A model generated the notes under the pieces. It did no database searches, was not told where the DNA came from, and saw only the letters and a program-made list of their open reading frames with translations. This document shows, piece after piece, positions 15,717-23,403 of a stretch of DNA of 29,910 bases. Every line of letters begins with the position of its first letter. The stretch's first letter is position 1. This stretch comes from VRUE01 sp047519745 (GTDB taxonomy: Bacteria > Actinomycetota > Thermoleophilia > Solirubrobacterales > 70-9): contig JAPVSJ010000091.1 in NCBI GenBank assembly GCA_047519745.1, forward strand, positions 1 to 29,910, in the 5' to 3' direction. A program made the translations under genes and the position numbers.

Positions 15717-17276
15717 GTGTCGGGCTACCTCCGCCGCCTCGCGACGACCGGCGCCGCCTACACCGCGGCGAGCATCTTCTCGAAGCTGATCGCGGTCGCG
15801 CTGCTGCCGCTCTACACGCGCTACCTGACCACCGCCGACTACGGCGCCGCCGAGGTGATGTTCGCGGCCGTCGTCTCGGCCAGCATCGTCGTCCGCTTCG
15901 GCACGATCGAGGCGCTGCTGCGCTTTTACTACAAGGACGACGAGGACCCGGCAGCAGTGGTAGCCACGTCCTTCGCCGCGCTGTTCTGGGTTTCCACTGC
16001 GGCGGCGCTGATCGCCCTGCCCTTCGCCGGACCGATCGCGGAAGCGCTGCTCACCGAAGAAGCCGCCAAGGTTGCATCGCCCGCCGAACTCGGCCGGATC
16101 GCGATCGGTGGGCTCTGGGTGCTGACGATGTTCGAGTACCTGCTGACCCTGTTCCGGCTCGAGGAGCGCGCCCGCGCCTTCTTCACGACGACGATCCTCA
16201 GCGTGCTGGCGACGATCGGCTTGACGGTGATCCTCGTCGTCGGCCAGGGCGAGGGCGCCCGCGGCCTGCTGCTCGGCAGCTACGCCAGCGGCGCCGTCTT
16301 CGTCCTCGGCCTGATCGTCGTCCACCGTCGCCGTCTTTCGCTCTGGATCGACGGCCCGCTGCTGCGCCGGCTGACCCGCTTCGGCCTGCCGACGATGCCG
16401 GCCGAGCTCTCGCTCTACCTGCTCAACTTCGTAGACCGGATCGTCATCGTCCGTTCCCTCGGCCTCGCCGAGGCCGGCCTCTATTCGTTGGCGGTCAAGT
16501 TCGCGCAGGGGGTCAACGTCCTGGTCCGCGGCTTCCAGCTCGCCTGGCCGCCGCTCGCCTACTCGATCCGCGACGACGACGAGGCCCGCGGCGCCTACGC
16601 CGCCGTCGTCACCTGGTTCGTCACTGGCTGCGCCTTCGTCGTCACCGGCTTGTGGCTGTTCTCGCGCTGGATCGTCCGCGCCCTCACCGCACCGCAGTTC
16701 TTCCACTCCTACGAAGCAATCGGCCTCGTCGCCACCGGAGTCACCCTCTACGCGCTCTACATGGTCCTGGTCGTGATCCTCGGCCGCACCGGTCGCACCG
16801 AGTTCAACTTCCCGGCGACGATCGCCGCGCTCGTCGCCAACCTCGCGCTCAACCTGCTGCTGGTCCCCCCGCTCGGCATCGTCGGCGCCGGCCTCGCCCT
16901 GGTCGCCTCCTACGTCGTAGTGGTGGCGCTGATGTATTTCTTCACCCAGCGCCTCTTCCCGGTCCCCTACCAGTGGGGACGCCTCGCCCGGGTTCTGCTG
17001 ACTTCCGCGGCCGTGGTCGGGCTGGGCGAACTGCTGCTACCGACCGAGGGCTTCCTCGGTCTCGCGGCCCGCGTCCTGCTCTGGCTCGCCTATCCAGCTG
17101 TGCTTTTCCTCAGCGGTTTCTTCACGGCGCAGGAGCGCGGCTGGCTAGCCCGCCTCCGTCACCCGACGGCGCTGCTCGAAAGCCTCAGGACCCTCCGTGC
17201 CGAGCCCGCCGTTGTCGACGGCCAAATCCCAGAGGTCTACGAGGCCGAGCGAATCGACGACGATTCGCGCCTGTAG
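15717..17276 (+). CDS. Polysaccharide flippase (Wzx/MATE-like, MOP superfamily)
   Basis: A 519-residue membrane protein with about 12-14 helices that would flip undecaprenyl-linked repeat units across the membrane. The N-terminus GAAYTAASIFSKLIAVALLPLYTRYLTTADYG and the mid-protein FGLPTMPAELSLYLLNFVDR..IVRSLGLAEAGLYSLAVKFA are typical of Wzx-type proteins. The start is GTG 15717; TAGCCT, which includes the polymerase stop, lies 6 nt upstream and may be an internal promoter. The cytoplasmic tail after about residue 480 is charged, and its last 40 bp overlap the 3' end of the opposing glycosyltransferase gene. It follows the polymerase gene closely, giving a Wzx/Wzy pair. Confidence 0.9.
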   Translation: MSGYLRRLATTGAAYTAASIFSKLIAVALLPLYTRYLTTADYGAAEVMFAAVVSASIVVRFGTIEALLRFYYKDDEDPAAVVATSFAALFWVSTAAALIALPFAGPIAEALLTEEAAKVASPAELGRIAIGGLWVLTMFEYLLTLFRLEERARAFFTTTILSVLATIGLTVILVVGQGEGARGLLLGSYASGAVFVLGLIVVHRRRLSLWIDGPLLRRLTRFGLPTMPAELSLYLLNFVDRIVIVRSLGLAEAGLYSLAVKFAQGVNVLVRGFQLAWPPLAYSIRDDDEARGAYAAVVTWFVTGCAFVVTGLWLFSRWIVRALTAPQFFHSYEAIGLVATGVTLYALYMVLVVILGRTGRTEFNFPATIAALVANLALNLLLVPPLGIVGAGLALVASYVVVVALMYFFTQRLFPVPYQWGRLARVLLTSAAVVGLGELLLPTEGFLGLAARVLLWLAYPAVLFLSGFFTAQERGWLARLRHPTALLESLRTLRAEPAVVDGQIPEVYEAERIDDDSRL

Positions 17277-18193
17277 GCGCGGTCGCGGATGCTCTCGCCT
17301 CGGTCCGGGAACAGAGCTTGGCGTGCGTGCGCCCAGTAGACGGGTGCCGGGTGGTTCGGGACGACCGCGGCTGCCACGGCGCGCACGGCGTAGGACCAGG
17401 CGGTAAGGATGCGGACCGCCATGGCCGCCGCCCGCCCGTGATGCTTGCGCATGTAGAGGTCGCGGTTGCGGTGGAATTCGACGATGCGGGGCAGGCCGGC
17501 GGCGAGGTCGGTGGAGAGCTGGTCGTGGTGGACCGCCTCCCCGGCGGGCACGTAGAGCGTGCGCCAGTCCGCGTCAGCGAGGCGCTTGCAGAAGTCGCAC
17601 TCGTCGTAGTAGACGAAGAAGTCGGGATCCAGGTAGTCGACCTGAGTCGCCACCTCGCGCCGCACCATCAGCGCGCTCGACTGCGCCCAATCGACCGCGC
17701 GGGTGTCTGGGCCCTTGCTCTGCACGGTGAGCAGGCGGTGGAGGAAGAGGGCGCCGGCGAGTGCCGTGCCCACGCCTGGAAAGCGCCAGGCGCAGGCGAC
17801 TGGAGCGCCTGTCGAGTCGAGCAATTGGGCGCCGGCGGCAGCGGCGCGCGGGTCAGCGTCGAGCGCCGCCATCAGCGCCTCAGCCGCCCCCGGCCTCAGC
17901 TCGGAATCCTCGTTGAGCAGCAGGCAGTAGCGGCCTTTTGCCTCGCGCAACAGGGTCGAGTCGTTCTCAGCCTTGCCGGCGCGCCGCTCGAGGGCAATCA
18001 GGCGGATGCCGCCCCCAAGCTCTCGCACCGCCTCGGCCGAGCCGTCCTCGGAGGCGTTGTCGAGGACGAGGATCTCCCGCTCGACTCCCGCGGGATGGGT
18101 GCGCTCGATCGCGCTCAGGCAGGCGATCAGCAACTCGCGGCCATTCGTGTTCACGACGCAGTAGGAGAGCGCGGGGGGCACGCCCGCCACCAT
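17237..18193 (-). CDS. Family 2 glycosyltransferase
   Basis: A 318-residue GT-A enzyme that adds a sugar from a nucleotide donor to the growing lipid-linked glycan. The N-terminus SYCVVNTNGRELLIACLSAI and VLDNASEDGSAEAV bind the nucleotide; LLLNEDSEL holds the metal-binding acidic cluster in place of DxD. YYDECDFCKRLADADW is the usual ED/base region of rhamnosyl-type GT2 proteins, followed by HRNRDLYMRKHHG near the end. ATG 18193 begins only 11 bp from the divergent GT4 start. The gene is the only one in the locus on the minus strand, and its 3' end overlaps the flippase gene by 40 bp, so it was probably inserted or inverted within the operon. The sugar cannot be predicted. Confidence 0.9.
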   Translation of the reverse strand: MVAGVPPALSYCVVNTNGRELLIACLSAIERTHPAGVEREILVLDNASEDGSAEAVRELGGGIRLIALERRAGKAENDSTLLREAKGRYCLLLNEDSELRPGAAEALMAALDADPRAAAAGAQLLDSTGAPVACAWRFPGVGTALAGALFLHRLLTVQSKGPDTRAVDWAQSSALMVRREVATQVDYLDPDFFVYYDECDFCKRLADADWRTLYVPAGEAVHHDQLSTDLAAGLPRIVEFHRNRDLYMRKHHGRAAAMAVRILTAWSYAVRAVAAAVVPNHPAPVYWAHARQALFPDRGESIRDRAYRRESSSIRSAS

Positions 18194-18196
18194 AAT
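18191..18196 (+). promoter_or_regulatory. Candidate -10 element (CATAAT) for the GT4 gene
   Basis: CATAAT matches the TATAAT consensus at five of six positions and lies 8 nt before ATG 18205. No Shine-Dalgarno is seen. It overlaps the ATG of the divergent GT2 gene. Confidence 0.4.
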
Positions 18197-18204
18197 CGCC
18201 CGCT

Positions 18205-19335
18205 ATGCAGGACCAGATCCGCGTCCAGCTGGTTGACCCCTCGGCCTTCACGCCTCCCTACGACCGCGCCCTCGCGGCGGCGCTCGCTCGCGCAGGCGCC
18301 GAGGTCGAGCTGCTGACCAGCCGCTTTCTCTACGGCCCGGTCCCGGAGCCGGAGGGCTACCGGGTGCGTGAATGCTTCTACCGCCGCAGCGCCGCCCGCG
18401 GCCCCGACGCCCCCGCCCGCCGCGCCTTCAAGCTGGCCGAGCACCTTCCCGACCTGCTGCGCTTGCGCCGTCAGGCCGACGCCGACGTCATCCACTACCA
18501 GTGGCTGACGATGCCGGGCCTCGACGCGAAGCTGCTGCCGCCGCTGCGGCCCAGGGTGATGACCGCGCACTACGTCCTGCCGCCACAGCCGAGCCGCCGC
18601 CAGGTTGCAAGCGCCCGTCGTGTCTTCGGCGCGATGGACGCCGTGGTCGCCCATTCCGAGCACGGCGCCCGCCGCCTGCGAGAGCAGGTCGGGATCGACC
18701 CGAGCCGAATCCGCGTGATCCACCACGGCGCCTTCGACTACCTCACCCGTCTCCCGGAGGAGAAGCCGCTGCCGGCGGAGCTCACCGGCGCCGAGGGCCC
18801 GGTGATCCTCTTCTTCGGCCTGTTGCGCCCCTACAAGGGCATCGACACTCTGCTCGAGGCCTTCCGCAAGATCGAAGGCGCCGAGCTCTGGATCGTCGGC
18901 AATCCGCGTATGGACATCGAGCCGTTGAAGCAGCTCGCCGCTCAAGCCCCTGGCCGCGTCCGCTTCCTCACCCGCTTCGTCGAGGACCCCGAGATCCCCG
19001 TGATCATGCGCCGCGCCGACATCGTGGCCCTCCCCTACCGCGATATCGAGCACAGTGGCGTCCTCTACGCCGCCCTAGCCTTCGGCAAGCCCCTCGTCCT
19101 AAGCGCAGTAGGCGGCTTCCCCGAGGTGGCCGACCAAGGCGCCGCCCGCCTAGTCCCCCCCGAGGACCCCACCGCTCTCGCCGCAACCTTGAGCAACCTG
19201 GTTGCCGACGAAGCAGCAAGAGCTCAGCTCGGCGAAGCCGCCACCCACGCAGCATCCACCTCCTACTCCTGGGATCAGGCCGCGCACCAGACCCTCACGC
19301 TCTATCTCGAGCTCCTCGAGAGCCAAAACCAATGA
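18205..19335 (+). CDS. Family 4 glycosyltransferase
   Basis: A 376-residue GT-B enzyme. The N-terminal half has the acceptor-side fold (DVIHYQWLTMPGLDAKLLPP, DAVVAHSEHGARRL, IRVIHHGAFD). The C-terminal half has ILFFGLLRPYKGIDTLLEAF, ELWIVGNP and ADIVALPYRDIEHSGVLYAA followed by GKPLVLSAVGGFPE, which holds the conserved donor-binding Glu-x7-Glu-like segment (here E-H-S-G). It acts on the cytoplasmic face in building the repeat unit. The start ATG 18205 is preceded by CATAAT at 8 nt. The stop overlaps the next gene (ATGA), so the two are translationally coupled. Confidence 0.92.
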   Translation: MQDQIRVQLVDPSAFTPPYDRALAAALARAGAEVELLTSRFLYGPVPEPEGYRVRECFYRRSAARGPDAPARRAFKLAEHLPDLLRLRRQADADVIHYQWLTMPGLDAKLLPPLRPRVMTAHYVLPPQPSRRQVASARRVFGAMDAVVAHSEHGARRLREQVGIDPSRIRVIHHGAFDYLTRLPEEKPLPAELTGAEGPVILFFGLLRPYKGIDTLLEAFRKIEGAELWIVGNPRMDIEPLKQLAAQAPGRVRFLTRFVEDPEIPVIMRRADIVALPYRDIEHSGVLYAALAFGKPLVLSAVGGFPEVADQGAARLVPPEDPTALAATLSNLVADEAARAQLGEAATHAASTSYSWDQAAHQTLTLYLELLESQNQ

Positions 19336-20462
19336 TTTTTTTCGCAGTCATTTTCTGGGCCGCCGCAGCCGCGATCCTCTACACCCACCTCGGCTACCCC
19401 CTGGCCCTATACGCACTCGTAACCCGCCGGCGCAAGCCGACGCTGAACCCGCGCACCTGGGACGAGCCGCCGCGCGTCTCCCTGATCGTCGCCGCCTTCG
19501 ACGAGGAGGACGTGATCACGGCCAAGGTCGCCAACGCCCTCGCGCTTGACTACCCGCGCGACCGGCTCGAGCTGATCGTCGCCTCCGACGGCTCCGCCGA
19601 CGCCACGGCCGAGCGTGCTCGTGCCGCCGGTGCCGACCTCGTCCTCGACCTGCCGCGCGGCGGCAAGGTCGCCGCCCAGAACGCCGCCGCCGAGCGCGCC
19701 GGCGGTGAGATCCTCGCCTTCTCCGACGCCAACAGCGTCTGGTCGCCGGACGCCCTCCGCCACCTGGTCGAGCCCTTCGCCGACCCCGAGGTGGGCTACG
19801 TATGCGGCCAGGTGCGCTTCCTCGATTCCGCCGGCGACAACGTCGAGGGCTCCTACTGGCGCTATGAGATGGCGCTGCGCGAGCTCGAGTCCGCCCTTGC
19901 GGGAGTCACCGCGGGCAACGGCGCGATCTACGCCGTGCGACGCGACGCCTACATCCCGTTGCCGCCATCCGGCAGCCACGACCTCTCGTTCCCGTTCCTG
20001 CTTGCCAAGCGCGGCCGGCGCTCGCTCTACGTGCCCTGGGCAGGCGCCGAGGAGAAGATGGTGCCGACGCTGGAGGGCGAGCTCGCCCGCAAGCGACGGA
20101 TGATGGTCGGGCTCTGGGACATCGTCGTCGGCGAAGGGATGCTCCGCCCCGGTGGCTACCCGCCGCTCTACGTCTTCGAGATCGCTTCGCACCGGCTGCT
20201 GCGCTACGCAACGCCGCTCCTGCACCTCGTGGCGCTGGTGGCGAACGCCGCTCTGCTCGGTCAGGGCTGGGTCTACGCCGTCACGCTGATCGCCCAGCTC
20301 GCCCTCCTCGGCGCCGCGCTGCTCGGCAGGGTGCTGCCCCTGGCCCCGCTGCGGATCGCCCGCTACTACGTGCAGACGACGGCCTCGATCGCGCTCGGCC
20401 TCTGGGACCGGATGCGCCACGGCACGCCGGGGGCTTGGGACAAGGCCGAAGGGACCCGCTAG
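19332..20462 (+). CDS. Membrane-bound family 2 glycosyltransferase
   Basis: A 376-residue processive-type GT2. One N-terminal helix (about 3-27) precedes the GT-A domain: VSLIVAAFDEEDVITAKVANAL, LIVASDGSADATAE, EILAFSDANSVW (metal-binding D-A-N), GNGAIYAVRR, and a C-terminal ARKRRMMVG (the Q/RxxRW-like site, here R-K-R-R-M). Two or three helices end the protein (about 285-345). The architecture is that of exopolysaccharide synthases that pass or process sugars at the membrane. ATG 19332 overlaps the GT4 stop, and the next gene follows after 2 bp. Confidence 0.9.
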   Translation: MIFFAVIFWAAAAAILYTHLGYPLALYALVTRRRKPTLNPRTWDEPPRVSLIVAAFDEEDVITAKVANALALDYPRDRLELIVASDGSADATAERARAAGADLVLDLPRGGKVAAQNAAAERAGGEILAFSDANSVWSPDALRHLVEPFADPEVGYVCGQVRFLDSAGDNVEGSYWRYEMALRELESALAGVTAGNGAIYAVRRDAYIPLPPSGSHDLSFPFLLAKRGRRSLYVPWAGAEEKMVPTLEGELARKRRMMVGLWDIVVGEGMLRPGGYPPLYVFEIASHRLLRYATPLLHLVALVANAALLGQGWVYAVTLIAQLALLGAALLGRVLPLAPLRIARYYVQTTASIALGLWDRMRHGTPGAWDKAEGTR

Positions 20463-20464
20463 CC

Positions 20465-21028
20465 GTGCCCCGTCCCCTCGACATCGTCATAGCGACCGTC
20501 GCCCTGATCGTCCTCTCACCCGTCCTGCTGCTTGCCGCGATCTGGATCAAGCTCGGCAGCCGTGGGCCGGTGATCTACCGCCAGCGCCGGGTCGGCAAGG
20601 ATGGCCGCGAGTTCGAGCTGCTGAAGCTGCGCACGATGGAGCAGGGCTCCGATCCGGTCGGCGTCGGCACGGTCGTCGCCCGCGACGACCCCCGCGTCAC
20701 CGCTGCCGGCCGCTTCCTCCGTCGCACCTCGCTCGACGAGATTCCCAACCTGGTCAACGTGCTGCGCGGCGAGATGGCGATCGTCGGCCCGCGCCCCACG
20801 ATCCCGGCGCAGGTGAAGGACTACACGCCCCACCAGCACCGCCGCCACGAGGTCCGCCCCGGGCTGACCGGCTGGGCCCAGGTCCAGGGCCGCGCCGGGA
20901 TCCCCTGGCAGCAGCGGATAGAGCTCGATGTCGCCTACGTAGACCGCCGCAGCCTCGGCCTCGACCTGCGCATCCTCGCCAAGACCGCCTGGCTCCTGGT
21001 AACCGGCCACGGCCTCGCCCCGGACTGA
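20465..21028 (+). CDS. Undecaprenyl-phosphate sugar-1-phosphate transferase (monotopic PGT)
   Basis: A 187-residue initiating enzyme that transfers a sugar phosphate from a UDP-sugar to undecaprenyl phosphate, the first committed step for a lipid-linked repeat unit. A re-entrant membrane helix (about 5-28) is followed by GPVIYRQRRVGKDGREF, KLRTM, the catalytic Asp-Glu dyad (D91-E92 in TSLDEIPN), GEMAIVGPRP (103-111) and RPGLTGWAQVQGR. It is a minimal single-domain form without the N-terminal helices of WbaP. GTG 20465 is chosen because it leaves the usual short basic N-terminus; the upstream gene ends 2 bp before. It is the likely starter of the pathway in this locus. Confidence 0.93.
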   Translation: MPRPLDIVIATVALIVLSPVLLLAAIWIKLGSRGPVIYRQRRVGKDGREFELLKLRTMEQGSDPVGVGTVVARDDPRVTAAGRFLRRTSLDEIPNLVNVLRGEMAIVGPRPTIPAQVKDYTPHQHRRHEVRPGLTGWAQVQGRAGIPWQQRIELDVAYVDRRSLGLDLRILAKTAWLLVTGHGLAPD

Positions 21029-21040
21029 GCGATTGGTCTT

Positions 21041-21064
21041 TTCGCCCCCCTATAGGGGGGCGAA
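21041..21064. repeat. 24-bp perfect palindrome (TTCGCCCCCCTATAGGGGGGCGAA)
   Basis: The two 12-base halves are exact reverse complements with no loop. It lies between the sugar transferase stop and the acetyltransferase start. There is no T-run after it in either direction, so a classical terminator is not supported. The six-base C/G run recalls the arms of the palindromic elements in nearby genes. It overlaps the -35 position for the downstream gene. Confidence 0.7.
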
Positions 21065-21078
21065 TGTGCCATAGGTCG

Positions 21079-21084
21079 TAGGGT
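21079..21084 (+). promoter_or_regulatory. Candidate -10 element (TAGGGT) for the acetyltransferase gene
   Basis: TAGGGT is 7 nt before GTG 21092 and no Shine-Dalgarno is present. There is no clear -35. It fits the leaderless pattern seen at other genes here. Confidence 0.4.
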
Positions 21085-21091
21085 TTCCGCC

Positions 21092-21637
21092 GTGGTCGAG
21101 CGACCCGAAGTCAGCCTGCGACCCTTCGAGCCCGGCGACGCCGCGGCGGTGCACCGCTGGTTCAACAACCCGGAGGCGACGAAGACGCTGATGGAGCAGC
21201 GTGACGGCTTCTCGCTGGAGGACGCCGAAGGCTGGGTGGCGCGGGCGATCGACGGTCCCGACGAGGATCGCAAGTACGCGATCGTCGTCGAGGGCTACGA
21301 CGAGCCGGTCGGGTTCACGGCCCTCTACGGCCTCTTCCGCCAGACGGCGCCGGAGCTGGGGGCGTTGATCGGTGACGACGTGCGCGGCAAGGGCGTCGGC
21401 CGCCGCGCCGAGGCGTTGACGATCGCCAAGGCCTTCGACGAGTTCGGCGCGCACCGCGTCTACGGGCGCATCCCTGCCCGCAACGAGATCGCGAAGAAAA
21501 CCGTCAGCAGTCTCGGCTGGGTGCACGAGGGGACGATGCGCGGCCACCTGCGCGGCCCGGACGGCACCGACGACTGCGAGGTCTGGGGCGTGCTGCCCGA
21601 GGAGTTCCGCGAGGCCGCCGCGGACCTGCTTCCGTGA
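21092..21637 (+). CDS. GNAT acetyltransferase (RimL/RimJ-like)
   Basis: A 181-residue N-acetyltransferase of the GNAT fold that moves an acetyl group from acetyl-CoA to an amine. SLRPFEPGDAAAVHRWFNNP opens the fold, GFTALYGL is the beta-4 region, RGKGVGRRAEAL is the acetyl-CoA pyrophosphate loop (R/QxxGxG/A), and VYGRIPARNEIAKKTVSSLGWVHEGTMR ends it, as in RimL-type proteins. In a polysaccharide locus it more likely acetylates an amino sugar than a ribosomal protein. GTG 21092 is the start by position of the fold and of TAGGGT upstream. It overlaps the next gene by 4 bp (GTGA). Confidence 0.88.
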   Translation: MVERPEVSLRPFEPGDAAAVHRWFNNPEATKTLMEQRDGFSLEDAEGWVARAIDGPDEDRKYAIVVEGYDEPVGFTALYGLFRQTAPELGALIGDDVRGKGVGRRAEALTIAKAFDEFGAHRVYGRIPARNEIAKKTVSSLGWVHEGTMRGHLRGPDGTDDCEVWGVLPEEFREAAADLLP

Positions 21638-22617
21638 AGGCGACCGCCGAGCTGATCGCCGACCGCGGCGCCGCGGCGGAGAGCGAGGAGTTCTTCCGCT
21701 CGCGCCCTTTTCTCGACGCCGAAAACGTCACCCACACGCTGCGGATCGCAGCTGGGGACACGGAGCTCCTCGCACCGCTGATCGTCCGCGAGATCCCCGG
21801 GGCCGACGCGATCGATGCGATCTCCCCTTACGGATATCCGGGCCTGGTTGAGGTGAGTCGGGGGGGTGTCCGGCGGTGCAACAGCGTGGAGGCTCCGGCG
21901 GACACCCCCCCGACTCACCTCCTCGCCCCAGCGGCTGTCGACTTCTCGGGGACGGGCCTGGTCTCGGTCTTCGTCCGCCACACGCTCGCCACCCCGCCGC
22001 TCGCTGGCGCGGTAGAGCGCAACGTCGTCCAGATCGCAGACCCCGAGTTGCCGGCGAAGACTCGTTCGAGTGACCGCAACCGGATCAACAAGAATCGTCG
22101 CGCGGGCTATGAGGTTGAGCTCGTTTTCGGTCAGGAGACCAGTGGCGAGCAGCGCAGCGGCTTCCTCGCTGTTTACGAGGAGACCATGCGTCGCACTGGT
22201 GCTGCGGAGCGCTACTTCTTCGGCGCCAGCTACTTCGACCGCATCCTCGAGTCGAACCGCGCTTGGCTTGCTCTCTGCCACGCGCCCGACGGGAGCGTGG
22301 CAGCGGCATCGATTGCGGTCCAAAGCGACGGCTTCCTCCACTACTACCTGAGCGGCAGCGCCGACGAGCATCTGCGCGACTCGCCGATGAAGAATGTCCT
22401 CTCCGCCCTGGTCGAGCTCTCGGCCGAGAGGGGCCTGCCGCTCAACCTCGGCGGCGGTATCACCGCCGGCGACCGGCTGGAGGACTTCAAGCGCGGCTTC
22501 GCCAATCGCGAGCAGCCCTGGCACACCTCGGAGATCGTCTGTGACCGCGAGGCCTACGACCGCCTCTCGGCCGGACGCGACCCGGGCGGGTTCTTCCCCG
22601 CCTACCGTGCTCGCTAA
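21634..22617 (+). CDS. FemAB/GNAT-like acyltransferase with a palindromic insert
   Basis: A 327-residue protein of the FemAB-like (double GNAT, BioF2-like) type. The first half is a GNAT-like lobe ending NVVQIADPELPAKTRSSDRNRINKNRRAGYEVE, and the second has FLAVYEETMRRTGAAERYFF, AASIAVQSDGFLHYYLSGS, SPMKNVLSALVELS and LNLGGGITAGDRLEDFKRGF, the usual acceptor region. Related proteins attach amino acids or acyl groups to cell-wall or exopolysaccharide units. Residues 73-96 (exactly 24 codons) are encoded by a perfect palindromic element and split the sequence ISPYGYPGLV / APAAVDFSG, so they are an insertion. The start is GTG 21634, overlapping the GNAT stop. The stop overlaps that of the convergent DUF3105 gene. 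Confidence 0.83.
   Translation: MKATAELIADRGAAAESEEFFRSRPFLDAENVTHTLRIAAGDTELLAPLIVREIPGADAIDAISPYGYPGLVEVSRGGVRRCNSVEAPADTPPTHLLAPAAVDFSGTGLVSVFVRHTLATPPLAGAVERNVVQIADPELPAKTRSSDRNRINKNRRAGYEVELVFGQETSGEQRSGFLAVYEETMRRTGAAERYFFGASYFDRILESNRAWLALCHAPDGSVAAASIAVQSDGFLHYYLSGSADEHLRDSPMKNVLSALVELSAERGLPLNLGGGITAGDRLEDFKRGFANREQPWHTSEIVCDREAYDRLSAGRDPGGFFPAYRAR
21850..21921. repeat. Palindromic element C inside the FemAB-like gene
   Basis: Perfect 23-bp arms (21850-21872 and 21899-21921) flank a 26-nt loop. The total of 72 bp is exactly 24 codons, read in frame. The arm contains a seven-base G-run followed by TGTCCG. Its translation, SRGGVRR ... ADTPPTHL, matches element A (RGGVDPR ... RIDPPTL) in the same frame. 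Confidence 0.9.
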
Positions 22618-23393
22618 CCCTTGGGTTCTGCGGGCGTCGGGCCCTTGAGCGCAAAGGCGCTGACGGGCTCGCCGCCGTAGCGGCCCCAGGTCGCCTTGCC
22701 GAAGTCGCGAATCGCGTCGAGCGTGATCGCGCCTTTGTACTTCGGGCAGCCGATCAGGTTGGTCCAGGTCGTCGCCGCGACTTGGTAGTCCATGTTGTCG
22801 TTGGGAAAGAGCAGCGTCCCCCCGTACATCGTGTCGTAGACGCCCTTCAGCGCGAGCTGGTCTTCTTCGGGCAGTTCGGAGCTGTACTGGATCTCCATCC
22901 GGCCGTGCTCGAGCGAGTGGACGATGTCGATTTCCTGGGGCATTTCGCTGTAGGCGCCGTCGGCCTGCTGGTAGGGCGGTTCGACGTGGTTGCCGGAGGT
23001 CGGTGGGTTGGTTTCGTAGTGAGGCGTCGGCGCGGTTGGCGAGATATGGGTGTGGCCCTCGTCCTTGAGGTGAAGCCGCAGGTCGCAGCCGGCTTTCTTC
23101 GCCGCCAGTTTCAGGTTCGCCTCTTTGACTTCCGGCGGCGCGGTCCCGCTGCGTTCGTCCGGCTTGACGCCATTGGTCGAGCCGCTGCCCTGGTCGATGT
23201 GCGATTCACCACTCGCGCCGCCGCTCGAGCCGGCGATCAACGCGACGATTCCGGCGACGACGAGGATGCCGATCAGCCCGGCGACGCCGTAGACCGCGTA
23301 TAGCCGCCGCCGCTCCGACTTGTTCTGGCCGGCCTCGCGTTCCTGCCGCGCCTGGCGGAGCCGCTCCCTCTCTTCCTCCCTGCGATTGGCCAT
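22614..23393 (-). CDS. DUF3105-domain membrane protein
   Basis: A 259-residue protein with a charged N-terminal coiled coil (about 4-30, REEERERLRQARQERE), one membrane helix (about 31-55) and an extracytoplasmic DUF3105 domain (about 95-240). The domain signature is plain: NPPTSGNHVEPP, VHSLEHGRMEIQYS and a late WTNLIGCPKY; several His residues suggest metal binding. Its function is not established. The start is ATG 23393: the reading frame extends to GTG 23459, but the extra residues lie within the hydrolase gene and look unrelated to the family. It sits 10 bp after the hydrolase stop and is probably co-transcribed with hydrolase and metF. Confidence 0.88.
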   Translation of the reverse strand: MANRREEERERLRQARQEREAGQNKSERRRLYAVYGVAGLIGILVVAGIVALIAGSSGGASGESHIDQGSGSTNGVKPDERSGTAPPEVKEANLKLAAKKAGCDLRLHLKDEGHTHISPTAPTPHYETNPPTSGNHVEPPYQQADGAYSEMPQEIDIVHSLEHGRMEIQYSSELPEEDQLALKGVYDTMYGGTLLFPNDNMDYQVAATTWTNLIGCPKYKGAITLDAIRDFGKATWGRYGGEPVSAFALKGPTPAEPKG

Positions 23394-23403
23394 CTCGAGC
23401 GCC

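Noticed and set aside
14696..18316. A 1206-codon plus-strand frame across polymerase, flippase and GT2
   Set aside because: It is Arg/Pro-rich without motifs and overlaps real genes in other frames; the long open run follows from few stop codons in GC-rich DNA.
21041..21064. Intrinsic terminator after the sugar transferase gene
   Set aside because: The hairpin is loopless and has no T-run on either side; the four Ts precede it.
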